DNA of 64,000 nucleotides from an uncultured Bacteroidia bacterium (GCA_903897145.1 CAIUAN010000005.1:1-64000); one strand, 5' to 3'; positions 40,182 to 50,250 are shown, numbered from the stretch's first letter. Numbers and translations are program-made. Notes: generated by a model not told the origin, from the sequence alone.

Positions 40182-42080
40182 CTACTCTTCGAGTGTGCTC
40201 AAGTCACCTTCTGGCAATCCTAAGGCTCTAGCTTTCAAGACTCTTCTCATGATTTTACCACTTCGAGTCTTTGGCAATAACTCCGCAAAAGTTACCTCTT
40301 CAGGTCTTGCAATTGGTCCTAAATGTTCAACCATATGTTGAATCATCTGATGCTCTAGCTCTTTACTAGCAGTGTAACCCATTCGAAGAACGACAACAAT
40401 ATGAATACAGTTTCCCTTTAATTCATGAGGCAGAGCAATCGCTGCAGCTTCAGCAACGGCAGGATGGCTAGCAATTACGCTCTCAATCTCGGCAGTACCC
40501 AAACGATAACCACTCACTTTGATGACATCATCGGTACGGCCAATGATTCGGAAATATCCATCTTTATCAATTTTCGCAGAATCACCAGCAAGGTACCATC
40601 CTTGTTTTTCGTATTTTTTCCAGTACGTTTCAACATAACGTTGTGGATCACGATAAATACCGGCAGTCATTCCTGGCCAAGGGGTTTTTATCACCAGTGT
40701 ACCTTCTTCACCCACTTTAACTTTCTCTCCCCCGTCGTCGACAACATCGATTACGGTGCCAAAGAATGGCTTCGTAGCAGAACCAGGTTTCAATGGCGTT
40801 ATTGGTAGAGGTGTAATCATAAACCCACCTGTTTCAGTCTGCCACCAGGTATCAATGATCGGACATTTCTCACGACCGACAACCTTGTGATACCACTTCC
40901 ATGCTTCAGGGCTAATAGGCTCACCAACCGATCCAAGCAAACGAAGTGAGCTAATATCGTTTCTATTCGGCCAAGAGTCACCAAAACGCATTAAACTACG
41001 GATTGCTGTTGGGGAGGTATATAAAATATTGATGCCGTATTTCTCAACAATCTTCCACCATCTATCTGGATAAGGGTAGTTAGGAGCCCCTTCATAAAGC
41101 ATGATGGTAGCACCATTGAGTAATGGACCATAAACGATATAGCTATGACCAGTAATCCATCCTGGATCGGCGGCGCACCAATAGCGATCTTCTGGTTTAA
41201 TATCAAACACCATCCGGTGAGTGGTCGAAGCATAAACGCTATAACCACCATGGGTATGGACTAAAGCTTTTGGTTTACCGGTTGAACCGGAGGTGTACAA
41301 TAAGAATAGATTCTCCGACGAATCCATCTGTTCGGTTTCACATTTATGCGAAGCAATTGGCAAGGCTAACAACTCATGCAACCAATAATCTCTGCCATTC
41401 TCCATATACACATCAACACCAGTTCTTTTAACGGTGATACAAATCTCCATGGTTGGAGAGAGCTCCATTGCTTTATTCACAACGCTCTTCATCTCCACAA
41501 TTTTACCCCGACGATAGCCACCATCAGCAGTAATCACAATTCGGCTATTGGCATCATTAATACGGTCGGCTAAAGCTTCGTGACTAAATCCGCCATAAAC
41601 CACACTATGCACGGCTCCAATCTTAGCACAAGCTAACATGGCTATAATTTGTTCCGGAATCTGAGGCATATAAATGGTGATTACCTCACCACGATGAGCA
41701 CCCATACTTTTCAAAACATTGGCAAATTGGCACACCTCACGATTCAGTGCTTGATAGGAGAAAGTTCTCACATCTCCCGGCTCACCTTCCCAAATAATTG
41801 CCAGTTTATTACGATTAGCATTATCAAGATGACGATCAATAGCATTCAGAATAACATTTGTTTTGCCGCCTTTATACCAACTATAAAAAGGAGGATTCTT
41901 TTTATCCAAAACCTCATCCCATTTCTTATACCAAGAAAGTTGCTCTGCCTGCTCTGCCCAAAACTTCTCAGGGTCAGCGATAGAGCTAGCATAAAGCTGA
42001 TCGTATTCTTTAATGTTTGCCTGATCAATTACGGCTTGGGAAGGATAATATACCTTCTCATCGTTTGCATTTTCCATCAC
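40182..42080 (-). CDS. acs: Acetyl-CoA synthetase
   Basis: LFLLYTSGSTGKPKALVHTHGGY, DPGWITGHSYIVYGPLLNGAT, DTWWQTETGGFMITPLP and LPKTRSGKIMRRVLKARALG. Confidence 0.96.
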   Translation of the reverse strand: MMENANDEKVYYPSQAVIDQANIKEYDQLYASSIADPEKFWAEQAEQLSWYKKWDEVLDKKNPPFYSWYKGGKTNVILNAIDRHLDNANRNKLAIIWEGEPGDVRTFSYQALNREVCQFANVLKSMGAHRGEVITIYMPQIPEQIIAMLACAKIGAVHSVVYGGFSHEALADRINDANSRIVITADGGYRRGKIVEMKSVVNKAMELSPTMEICITVKRTGVDVYMENGRDYWLHELLALPIASHKCETEQMDSSENLFLLYTSGSTGKPKALVHTHGGYSVYASTTHRMVFDIKPEDRYWCAADPGWITGHSYIVYGPLLNGATIMLYEGAPNYPYPDRWWKIVEKYGINILYTSPTAIRSLMRFGDSWPNRNDISSLRLLGSVGEPISPEAWKWYHKVVGREKCPIIDTWWQTETGGFMITPLPITPLKPGSATKPFFGTVIDVVDDGGEKVKVGEEGTLVIKTPWPGMTAGIYRDPQRYVETYWKKYEKQGWYLAGDSAKIDKDGYFRIIGRTDDVIKVSGYRLGTAEIESVIASHPAVAEAAAIALPHELKGNCIHIVVVLRMGYTASKELEHQMIQHMVEHLGPIARPEEVTFAELLPKTRSGKIMRRVLKARALGLPEGDLSTLEE

Positions 42081-42218
42081 GGATTATTTAGTTGTTAGAA
42101 CAAGAATTATTTTCTAAAAGTTTAGCTCACAAAAATGAACAATAAAATTGAAATTTCGATGTCGAAAGTCTACGATATGCAACAGATTAGCATTTTTTTG
42201 TTTCCTAGATTAAAAAAC

Positions 42219-42250
42219 ATTAGGCTTAAAGATACCTCTTTAAGCCTAAT
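42219..42250 (-). terminator. Terminator downstream of prfB
   Basis: 14-bp perfect stem ATTAGGCTTAAAGA / TCTTTAAGCCTAAT; T-run after it on the minus strand. Confidence 0.75.
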
Positions 42251-42272
42251 AAAAAGGCAATATAAAATTTAA

Positions 42273-43368
42273 CTATTTTTCCTCTTCAGAAAACTCCATT
42301 AAAAAAGCTTTGATAAATCCATCCAGATCACCATCCATAACCGCCTGCACATTGGAAGATTCGAAGCCTGTCCGAACATCTTTAACCAGTTTATAAGGCT
42401 GCATGGTATAGGATCGGATTTGTGATCCCCACTCTATTTTTTTCTTTGTCGCTTCAAGCTTATTTGTCTCATCCAAACGTCGCTGAAGCTCCATTGCATA
42501 CAATTGCGACTTCAGCAATCGGATGGCATTTTCTTTATTTTGAAGTTGCGAACGAGACTCTGTATTCTCAATGATAATTCCTGAAGGAGCATGTTTTAAT
42601 CGAACTCCAGTCTCCACTTTATTCACATTCTGACCTCCTGCCCCACCGGAGCGAAAGGTATCCCAAGAGATATCACCAGGATTCACGTCGATAACTATGG
42701 TATCATCCACAAGTGGAGAGACAAAAACAGAAGTAAACGAGGTTTGTCTTTTGCCTTGAGCATTAAAAGGAGAGATTCGAACTAAACGATGTACGCCATT
42801 TTCGCTCTTCAGATAACCGTAAGCAAACTCCCCATCAATCTCTATGGTAACGCTCTTTACCCCAACATCTTCACCAGGGACAAAACTTGCTTCTCGAACT
42901 TTATAGTTGTGTTTTTCGGCCCAGCGCAGATACATCCGCATCAGCATATCGGCCCAATCGTTTGATTCTGTTCCTCCAGCACCTGCATTAATCTTTAAGA
43001 CTGCTCCTAACCGATCTTCCTCTCGACGCAACATATTCTTGGTCTCGAGATCTTCGACTAATCCGCGAGTCAACAGAAATTGTTCCTCCAACTCTGATTC
43101 CGTAATGTCGCCAGCCTCCCGAAATTCAAATATAACCTGTAAGTCTTCAATAGACTGAGCAACGTTCTTAAACCCTTCAGTCCATTGTTTAATAGAACGA
43201 ATGACCATCATCTGACGCTCCGCATCTTTAGGGACATCCCAGAAAGTTGGATCTTGAGTTTTAAGCTCTTCCTCTTGTAATCGAATTAATTTGGTGTCGA
43301 CGTCAAAGATACCTCCTCAGCGCATCCCGGCGCTCAACAAGCTCTTTAAGCTGTTCCTTTAGGATCAT
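42273..43368 (-). CDS. prfB: Peptide chain release factor 2, expressed by programmed +1 frameshift: join(43368..43306, 43304..42273)
   Basis: Frame-0 start MILKEQLKELVERRDALRRYL then TGA at 43305-43303, preceded by AGGAGGTATCTT; +1 frame continues DVDTKLIRLQEEELKTQDPTFWDVPKDAERQMMVIR into the 312-aa ORF with GGAGGQNVNKVETGVRLKH. Confidence 0.96.
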
Positions 43369-43447
43369 TGTAGTATATTTTAATGAGGGTGTAAAGTTAA
43401 AAATAATGAGGGAATGTGCTAATGGGCAAATCTACATGAGGCAAATC

Positions 43448-43933
43448 CTACCTTTCGAAGGTGTCATTTCCGATCAATTGACCTGCAATGCGGAATGAAA
43501 GCTCAGCTTCAAAACCATGACTCTGCGCGAACACTGCAAGTTTAGCTTTGCGCTCGTAATTTGAAGTTCCTTTCACTGACTTTACTTTAGCCTTGAGTAA
43601 TTCGTGAAGAATCTGCGCATAATTATCGGCATTTATTTCACTTATGGCGGACTTAATCAACACCTCAGAGATCTGTTTCTGCCGCAGCATATAAGACAAC
43701 TTAATCTTTCCCCATTTATTAAACCGGAGTTTATCATTGACATAAAACCGAACATACCGCTCATTATTTAAGAACTTCTCCTTGATGAGATATTTTATTG
43801 CCGTAGAAATTTCAACTTCAGAAAGCTCCCAAAGTCGTAGTTTCGCCACAATATCAAACTCACAGCGCTCCGACTGGCTGCACATAGCCATTGCCTTTGT
43901 TAAAGCTTGCCGATAGCTAACACTACCCTCCAT
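43448..43933 (-). CDS. recX: Regulatory protein RecX
   Basis: 161 aa; ALTKAMAMCSQSERCEFDIVAKLRLWEL and LIKEKFLNNERYVRFYVNDKLRFNKWGKIKLSYML. Confidence 0.88.
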   Translation of the reverse strand: MEGSVSYRQALTKAMAMCSQSERCEFDIVAKLRLWELSEVEISTAIKYLIKEKFLNNERYVRFYVNDKLRFNKWGKIKLSYMLRQKQISEVLIKSAISEINADNYAQILHELLKAKVKSVKGTSNYERKAKLAVFAQSHGFEAELSFRIAGQLIGNDTFER

Positions 43934-43965
43934 TTGCTAAAACTTATGCGTTAAGAATTCTCAGG

Positions 43966-45441
43966 CTAGTTCTTTAATTTCTCAATCCGTTTAACCACTA
44001 ATTTTGAACTAATCATGGTAATTGGCAATCCGGTACCAGGCACTGTTGAGGCGCCGACATAGAAAACATTTTTAAATTTCTCGTCAAAGTTCTTAGGTCG
44101 GAAGGCCCCAATCTGAAACATTTTGTGGGATAATCCCAAACCGCTACCGCGATGCAAATTAAACTTGCTTTCCCAATCTATTGGAGAGTAGCTAGTTTTA
44201 GAGATGATCTCGGGAACAATATCCTGTCCAATTCGAGCCGAGAAATCAGCTATGATGCTATTCACAATAGCCTCTTTATCATCCCAATCTTTCTTGAATC
44301 TCAGATCGGGTACTGGACAAACGAAAAACAGAGTCTCACAGCCTTCAGGTGCACAATCAGCATTATTACGCGATAAAACATTGACATAATAATAGGGTTT
44401 TTCGAGTGTTCCTGACATCTGAAAGATTTTATTGGCATAATCTTTAAAATTATCACCAAGGTAATAGTTATGATGCTCTATTTGTGGAAGCTTGCACTTC
44501 AATCCAAGATAGATCGTCAATGGTCCCATGGTCCATTCCATCTTATCTAATTTAGCCTCAGAGAACTTGGCTCTTTTAAATATCTTACCTCTAAACGAGG
44601 CAGCATCGCTATTCACCACGATGATATCGCGCTGCCAATTCTTTCCATTTTGATCAACTAAGGCTTCTAATTTCTTACCACTTGCAAGGTAATCGACGAT
44701 TTCAGTATTGTAAGTGATCTTAACGTTTTCGTTCTGAAGCTCCCCAACAATACCCTCAACAATCTTATACATACCACCCTCAACATTATAATATCCATCA
44801 TGTTGGAATTCGGTATAGGATAGTAACGTATAGACAGCTGGAGTATCAAAAGGTGTCCGACCTAAGAAAAATGCCACGAGTGAGATGATTTCACGAGCGT
44901 CATCTGACGAGAAATAGCGACAAACTTGCTGCCAAAAGTTACGAAACAAGATCGGTAAATGTTTCGGATTTACCTTCATTAAGGTTATTAAATAGGAAAA
45001 TACAGAGTTATAATTGTCCTTGATAACGATATCTACCGTATCATCGAACAGTGATTTCCCGTTTTTAAGGTATTTATGCATTTTGACCTCAAAGTCAGGC
45101 TCGACATCTTTAAATTGTTCAGCTAACTTGTGAATGTCTTTGTAAAGTCGATAAGTCTTTGGGCTACGACTGAAGTTTACCGTATAAAGCGGATCAAGTT
45201 CAACATGTTTAAAAGGCAGTTCTATGTTGCAATCTTTTGCGAACTCCTTAAATTCATAGGACATGCTAAAAAAGCTCGGGCCGATATCGAAGGTAAAGCC
45301 ATCCTTTTTCAATTGATTAAGTCGACCTCCAGCCTGACTATTCTTTTCAATAATCTCGACATCATACCCTTTTTTAGCCAATCTTAGTGCGGTAGCAAGA
45401 CCTCCAAGTCCGGCGCCGACAATCAGTACACTTTTTCCCAT
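43966..45441 (-). CDS. crtI: Phytoene desaturase (CrtI family)
   Basis: VLIVGAGLGGLATALRLAKKGYDVEIIEKNSQAGGRLNQLKKDGFTFDIGPSFFSM and NVFYVGASTVPGTGLPITMISSKLVVKRI. Confidence 0.95.
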   Translation of the reverse strand: MGKSVLIVGAGLGGLATALRLAKKGYDVEIIEKNSQAGGRLNQLKKDGFTFDIGPSFFSMSYEFKEFAKDCNIELPFKHVELDPLYTVNFSRSPKTYRLYKDIHKLAEQFKDVEPDFEVKMHKYLKNGKSLFDDTVDIVIKDNYNSVFSYLITLMKVNPKHLPILFRNFWQQVCRYFSSDDAREIISLVAFFLGRTPFDTPAVYTLLSYTEFQHDGYYNVEGGMYKIVEGIVGELQNENVKITYNTEIVDYLASGKKLEALVDQNGKNWQRDIIVVNSDAASFRGKIFKRAKFSEAKLDKMEWTMGPLTIYLGLKCKLPQIEHHNYYLGDNFKDYANKIFQMSGTLEKPYYYVNVLSRNNADCAPEGCETLFFVCPVPDLRFKKDWDDKEAIVNSIIADFSARIGQDIVPEIISKTSYSPIDWESKFNLHRGSGLGLSHKMFQIGAFRPKNFDEKFKNVFYVGASTVPGTGLPITMISSKLVVKRIEKLKN

Positions 45442-45443
45442 TT

Positions 45444-46181
45444 TCAGTGTTTTATTTTTTTTATTAAATTCGGATACAACTTTATCTTAACATAATTGAA
45501 TTGAGGCTCAATCTTTAATATTTCCTCGTAACTATTTTGTGCTTTTTCTAAATAACCTATTGATTCATAAACATTTGCAATTGAAACCAGCAAGCTCAAA
45601 TAATTCCAATCCAAAAGCATTTCATCCCTATTTTGTTCTAATTTAAATCGGGCTTTCGTATAATTCTGAATGGCTTTTAACTTATCTCCACCCATCAGGC
45701 TTGGTGCATGATAATAAACATTTCCCAATTGAACATATCCAAAATAGTCTAACGAATCCAGAGAGACAGCCTCTTTGGCACAAGTTATACTTTTAGAACC
45801 ATATAAAGGAGCTGCAAACATGTTAAGACCAATATGAAAACCATAGAAGGCGGAGCGATAACTGCTAATTTTAGCTGCATACAATTTCTTATTTACAATT
45901 AAATTCAAATTCCCCTCAGCAAGAGAAAGATATTTATTAGCTTCATCTTTTCGATTTTCTCCAATGCACCAACCGATATAACCATATTGATAATTAAGCA
46001 ATTCAAGTTTACTTGAATCATCTTTTGCCCCTATTCCGTGCATCCGTTCAATAACAGACTTCCAATCTCCCATTGAGCTCGCAATAAAAGCTTTGTAGAT
46101 ATCACTCTTTGTGCTAGCAAAACTCGGGCTATAGACAAGCCAAGCAAGCACAAAAACTATCCAATATCGCGACCTTTCCAT
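45444..46181 (-). CDS. Exported tetratricopeptide-repeat-like protein in the carotenoid operon
   Basis: Signal peptide (YWIVFVLAWLVYSPSFAS); TPR-like FGYVQLGNVYYHAPSLMGGDKLKAIQNYTKARFKL and YLEKAQNSYEEILKIEPQF. Confidence 0.75.
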   Translation of the reverse strand: MERSRYWIVFVLAWLVYSPSFASTKSDIYKAFIASSMGDWKSVIERMHGIGAKDDSSKLELLNYQYGYIGWCIGENRKDEANKYLSLAEGNLNLIVNKKLYAAKISSYRSAFYGFHIGLNMFAAPLYGSKSITCAKEAVSLDSLDYFGYVQLGNVYYHAPSLMGGDKLKAIQNYTKARFKLEQNRDEMLLDWNYLSLLVSIANVYESIGYLEKAQNSYEEILKIEPQFNYVKIKLYPNLIKKIKH

Positions 46182-47248
46182 AGAAAACCCGTAAAAAATT
46201 TCGACCTAAATGCGAGAATTAAAATAATCCCAATATTTAATTGCTGTGGAATCAGATAAATAATGTTATTCAAAATATTCTGATTGCTAGCTATTGAAAC
46301 TAGTACTCGCGTAATAATTAATATAACAAGATAAGCCATGGAAAGTTTGATTCCAAATGAAATAAAGATTGGAATAAATCCCCATGTAGTAATAAACCAG
46401 AAAAGCATAGAAACAACAAACGATCCTCCAAAAAATTCAGTCAAATTTTTCGAAAAGCCTTTAATCGAATCTTTGTAACCTTTATACATTCGGCACCGAA
46501 TAGAACCATCCCCTAGCAAGCAGGCTATCGAAACCTTAGCCGATTTATAATAACGAGCAATCGCAATATCTTCCACCTTATTACCCTTCTCTTTCTCATG
46601 CGGGTTTAAAAGCTTATACGTAGCCGAATTAAACAACATAAACTGTCCGTTTGCAGCTGCCAGAGAGGCAAATTTCAATTGTTGCACCAACGGAAGAGGA
46701 AGAAGTGTTAAAAGAATATAGTTCATAATTGGCACGGTAATCCTCTCTCCAATGCCGTGCATCTCTTGTTTCGGAAAAATAGTTAATAGTCCAAGATTTT
46801 TCTTTTGCATCCAATCAACAGCTGAACGAATAAATCCAGGTTTAATCCGAACGTCAGCATCCAAAAACAAGAAGTGATTACCCCGAGCCTGGTGAGATAA
46901 GCTATAACAAGCAAAATTTTTACCCAGCCAACCTTTTGGAAGATTTGTGGATTGAATCAGTTTGATTCGAGAATCATCCTTCGCAAACTGAGCAACGACG
47001 GCTGCAGTTTGATCATCTGAATCATCATCAAGAACTAAGATCTCCATATTAGCATCTTTAGACTCGACAAGATCACTCAAAAGCCGAGCAATATTATCCT
47101 CTTCATTACGCGCAGGGATTAAGATTGAAATCAAAGAATCGGAAGTAGGCAGGCCAATAGGAATATTCGTCCTAAAGATTGCATTAGATAACGCTACGCT
47201 AAATTGAATTAGCGCAAAACCCACTGCGATTAAAGACAAAATCATCAT
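46157..47248 (-). CDS. Family 2 glycosyltransferase, probable carotenoid glycosyltransferase (CruC/CrtQ-like)
   Basis: SILIPARNEEDNIARLLSDL, EILVLDDDSDDQT, HFLFLDADVRIKPG and C-terminal TM segments; overlaps neighbouring genes. Confidence 0.82.
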   Translation of the reverse strand: MMILSLIAVGFALIQFSVALSNAIFRTNIPIGLPTSDSLISILIPARNEEDNIARLLSDLVESKDANMEILVLDDDSDDQTAAVVAQFAKDDSRIKLIQSTNLPKGWLGKNFACYSLSHQARGNHFLFLDADVRIKPGFIRSAVDWMQKKNLGLLTIFPKQEMHGIGERITVPIMNYILLTLLPLPLVQQLKFASLAAANGQFMLFNSATYKLLNPHEKEKGNKVEDIAIARYYKSAKVSIACLLGDGSIRCRMYKGYKDSIKGFSKNLTEFFGGSFVVSMLFWFITTWGFIPIFISFGIKLSMAYLVILIITRVLVSIASNQNILNNIIYLIPQQLNIGIILILAFRSKFFTGFLWKGRDIG

Positions 47249-47874
47249 TGGTCTTGGTGCTTTAAGGCATTATTATGAACACATTCATTGAAGAATAAAT
47301 TATAGGCTTGATTGAGTGATTGAGCATCTAATTTAGCCTCAGTATATTCGGATACATACATGTAAATACCGGGCTTTCGGCTAGAAAAATAATCAACAAG
47401 ATTGACCATAAACAGAATCTGAATAGGTGTCTTCGCCGCAGACAGAATTCGCCCTATCCCCCCTTCAAATTGAATCTCCTTTTTATAGGAGGTTTCTATT
47501 TTTCCCTGAGGAAAAAGCAGCACCATATTCTGCTTTTCAGAGAGTATTTCAACCGTATAATTAATCGATTCGATCAAGCTTCTTGAGTTCTTACGAACCG
47601 AAAATCCACCTGTCTGATTAAAAAATGAGAATTTTTTCAATTGTTCTTCGAGCATCATAAAATGGAACTTACGCTTAAGAACGTTCACATTAAAATACAT
47701 GGCAAAAAAACCATCCCACCAACTAAAGTGATTCGCCAATAAAATAACGGGAGCTCCTTTTTCCACGTAATTTTCGATCACTTGCACTTGTCCAAAATGC
47801 CTTTTGATAATCCACCCTGCATAGAACTTAAAAAAGGGATATATCAAAAAATGATGTCGGGCTTTAAGGAGCAT
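47245..47874 (-). CDS. 1-acylglycerol-3-phosphate acyltransferase-like protein, probable carotenoid-glycoside acyltransferase
   Basis: VILLANHFSWWDGFFAMY (NHxxxxD) and VLLFPQGKIE. Internal Met at 47874 lies 5 nt after the upstream stop and is the likely start (track start 47925). Confidence 0.82.
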   Translation of the reverse strand: MLLKARHHFLIYPFFKFYAGWIIKRHFGQVQVIENYVEKGAPVILLANHFSWWDGFFAMYFNVNVLKRKFHFMMLEEQLKKFSFFNQTGGFSVRKNSRSLIESINYTVEILSEKQNMVLLFPQGKIETSYKKEIQFEGGIGRILSAAKTPIQILFMVNLVDYFSSRKPGIYMYVSEYTEAKLDAQSLNQAYNLFFNECVHNNALKHQDQ

Positions 47875-47879
47875 AGATT

Positions 47880-48533
47880 CTATTTGATGAGGATTAGAAT
47901 AGCAACAAAGAAAACAAATTGACACACAAATATCACGGAAGCAACAGAGTTATCAGACTTGATTTTCATCAGTTTTAAAATGGCCTGAAACAGTAATGCA
48001 ATAATAAACCAGTCCAAATAATTTTTAAATGGAACAACACCTTGATCCCATGACCACATTTTTAATAAGGGGGCTACTTGTTCTAAAACCAAATCATAGA
48101 CAACCATCATTCCAGAAGCAACCAAAACGGAAAGCCAATTATCGCCAAAAACCTTTTGAGTTAAGGAGGCACTGCTATAAACAAGCATAACCCAATTGAG
48201 ACCAATCAGCAAGGGCGTGTTTAACACCTTAATCCCCAAAGCTTCACCATAATTATACGATCCAAAAATTTGGTGAGTATTTACACCAATCACTTCAAAT
48301 AAAATACTGAGGAAGAAAATAAGAGTAAAACCCGCTATGACTCGCCCTGAAAACACAGAACTATCGCAAAGCAGCATGGTTAAAAAACTCAAGACTAAAG
48401 CAAATGGGAATAATGCGATAAAAAGAGTTTGGGAAGTTGCTATACCGATTACTCCGACAATGTAAAACAAGATTACTACACCAATTACGTGCAGTTTATA
48501 TTGCTTTAAATAGTTGGAAATAGAATCAATCAT
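47880..48533 (-). CDS. Carotenoid biosynthesis protein, DUF422/CruF-like (1',2'-hydratase)
   Basis: 217-aa multi-TM protein; GVNTHQIFGSYNYGEALGIKVLNTPLLIGLNWVMLVYSSA and MMVVYDLVLEQVAPLLKMWSW. Confidence 0.85.
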   Translation of the reverse strand: MIDSISNYLKQYKLHVIGVVILFYIVGVIGIATSQTLFIALFPFALVLSFLTMLLCDSSVFSGRVIAGFTLIFFLSILFEVIGVNTHQIFGSYNYGEALGIKVLNTPLLIGLNWVMLVYSSASLTQKVFGDNWLSVLVASGMMVVYDLVLEQVAPLLKMWSWDQGVVPFKNYLDWFIIALLFQAILKLMKIKSDNSVASVIFVCQFVFFVAILILIK

Positions 48534-48544
48534 AACTTTATAAA

Positions 48545-49246
48545 TTATTCACTTAAAGATTTTCGATTAAACCAAATAACCAATCGATTGACAACAATAA
48601 GGTTAAGCAAAATCAAGCTAAATGCATAACTAATATCTTCAACTGGAACTGTGCCGATTCTAATCCCAAGATTTTGCGCGTTGTTATACCATACCACTGG
48701 TTCGGCGATAAAGCTACCAGTCAAGACCGAATTAACCAAGAAAAATGGGATTAAGATGACACAAAAAGTAAAATAATAACGACGAAGCATTTCGAATTCA
48801 CGGAGCCAAGCCCAAATTATTGAGATTATAGCTACTGAAAGGTATATTGAAGTATAGGCTTTATTGAGATTAGAAATTACCAAAGCGAGTAAGCCAATAA
48901 TGAGAACTATATTGAGCACTTGAGTAGACAAACGGCTCAAGCGAACCTTTGGAAAGAGATAAATCAGGGTATCGTGCAAGAATATGCTTGCATAAGGGAT
49001 GACGATAAAAAACAGACACTCCTCTAGTGGGAGATTAAAGATCAGGATACCAGAATGATATTTTTGATTAAATCCCCAAAAACCAGATTTTGTAAACCAA
49101 ACATCACCTAACACATAAAAGATACCAACAAAAATAAGAGATAGTCCAACAACTTTTAACTTCGGATAAAAATTCAATTTACGGTCGTAGCTATACAACA
49201 ATGGGATAATGATGGTTAGAATTTCAAGAGCCAAATAAACAGACAT
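48545..49246 (-). CDS. Lycopene cyclase, fused CrtYc/CrtYd-type
   Basis: 233-aa multi-TM protein with two PxE(E/D) motifs, NLPLEECLFFIVIPYASIFLHDTL and TVPVEDISYAFSLILLNL. Confidence 0.85.
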   Translation of the reverse strand: MSVYLALEILTIIIPLLYSYDRKLNFYPKLKVVGLSLIFVGIFYVLGDVWFTKSGFWGFNQKYHSGILIFNLPLEECLFFIVIPYASIFLHDTLIYLFPKVRLSRLSTQVLNIVLIIGLLALVISNLNKAYTSIYLSVAIISIIWAWLREFEMLRRYYFTFCVILIPFFLVNSVLTGSFIAEPVVWYNNAQNLGIRIGTVPVEDISYAFSLILLNLIVVNRLVIWFNRKSLSE

Positions 49247-49257
49247 AATCGTGCTAC

Positions 49258-50127
49258 TTAAATCATTTTTAGCTTATGAACAATAATTGCCTTGATAAGC
49301 AGAATAGTTTTTCTAAATCCAGAGACACTTACTCGACCAGCCAGAACCTGAGAAGCAGAAGTATTTTTAAGCAAGACGACCAACCGCTGATAGTAATAGT
49401 AAGCGATTAAAACGGCCAGCTGTGAATTGAAGGGCAATTTTAGAATTCCCAAACGAGCAGATTTAAAATCTTGCTCAATATCTTTTATGATCGTCAATTT
49501 CATTTCATCATCAAAAGTTCCTTGTCCCATCTCAGGGAAATATTGACGCTCCAAAAATTCGGTATCACTGCGTAGATCACGCAAAAAATTAACTTTCTGA
49601 AAAGCAGAACCTAAGCGCATTGCTGGATCTTTTAATGACTCAAACATCTGACGATCTCCATTTGTGAATACCGACAAACACATCAATCCGACTACATCGG
49701 CTGATCCATAAATGTAAAGATCGATCTCCGACTTGGTCGTATATTTTGTTTTATGCAAATCAGATCGCATGCTAAATAGGAAAGCCTGAATCAGATCATC
49801 CGAAATGGAATATTTCTTTACGGTTAATTGAAAAGAGTGGAGCACAAGATTTAGGCTCACCCCATTTTTAAATGCTTCGTAGTAATCCGCTTCAAATTTA
49901 TCCAATAATGTCTCCTTGTCGTGCAGCAGAAAGGTGTCGACAATTTCATCGGCAAGTCGAACGAAGCCATAAATACTGTGAATAGCCATCTGAACTTCCT
50001 TGTCAAGAAAGCTAACAGCAATAGAGAAGGAAGTACTGTAGTTGCGAGTAACTAGCTTACTTACCTTGAAAGAAACTTGATCGTAAAGTGGGTCTGTATC
50101 CATCTCTCTTAAACTAAAAATACACAT
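49258..50127 (-). CDS. crtB: Phytoene synthase
   Basis: RNYSTSFSIAVSFL, AIHSIYGFVRLADEIVDTF (DExxD), GSAFQKVNFLRDLRSDTEFLERQYFPE. Likely start is the internal Met MDTDPLYD (50103). Confidence 0.93.
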   Translation of the reverse strand: MCIFSLREMDTDPLYDQVSFKVSKLVTRNYSTSFSIAVSFLDKEVQMAIHSIYGFVRLADEIVDTFLLHDKETLLDKFEADYYEAFKNGVSLNLVLHSFQLTVKKYSISDDLIQAFLFSMRSDLHKTKYTTKSEIDLYIYGSADVVGLMCLSVFTNGDRQMFESLKDPAMRLGSAFQKVNFLRDLRSDTEFLERQYFPEMGQGTFDDEMKLTIIKDIEQDFKSARLGILKLPFNSQLAVLIAYYYYQRLVVLLKNTSASQVLAGRVSVSGFRKTILLIKAIIVHKLKMI

Positions 50128-50250
50128 TTCATGCTTTAATAAAACAATGAAATCGATTAATTGTTTTTCAATAAAAAAACCAATTAAGTCTTAAACTAAA
50201 TTAGGAAATTTAATCGAGAAAAAAGAATCTAGAAAAAGAGCATTTCAAAT

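Noticed and set aside
40425-40808. 127-aa plus-strand ORF antisense to acs
   Set aside because: Same reasoning: fully inside acs on the opposite strand, no recognisable domain.
41649-42098. 149-aa plus-strand ORF antisense to acs
   Set aside because: Lies opposite a well-supported acs gene; composition shows no family motifs and looks like a codon-bias shadow ORF.
47245-47925. 46-nt overlap of the acyltransferase ORF with the CruF-like gene
   Set aside because: An internal Met at 47874 gives a normal N-terminus starting 5 nt after the upstream stop, so the overlap is an ORF-calling artefact.
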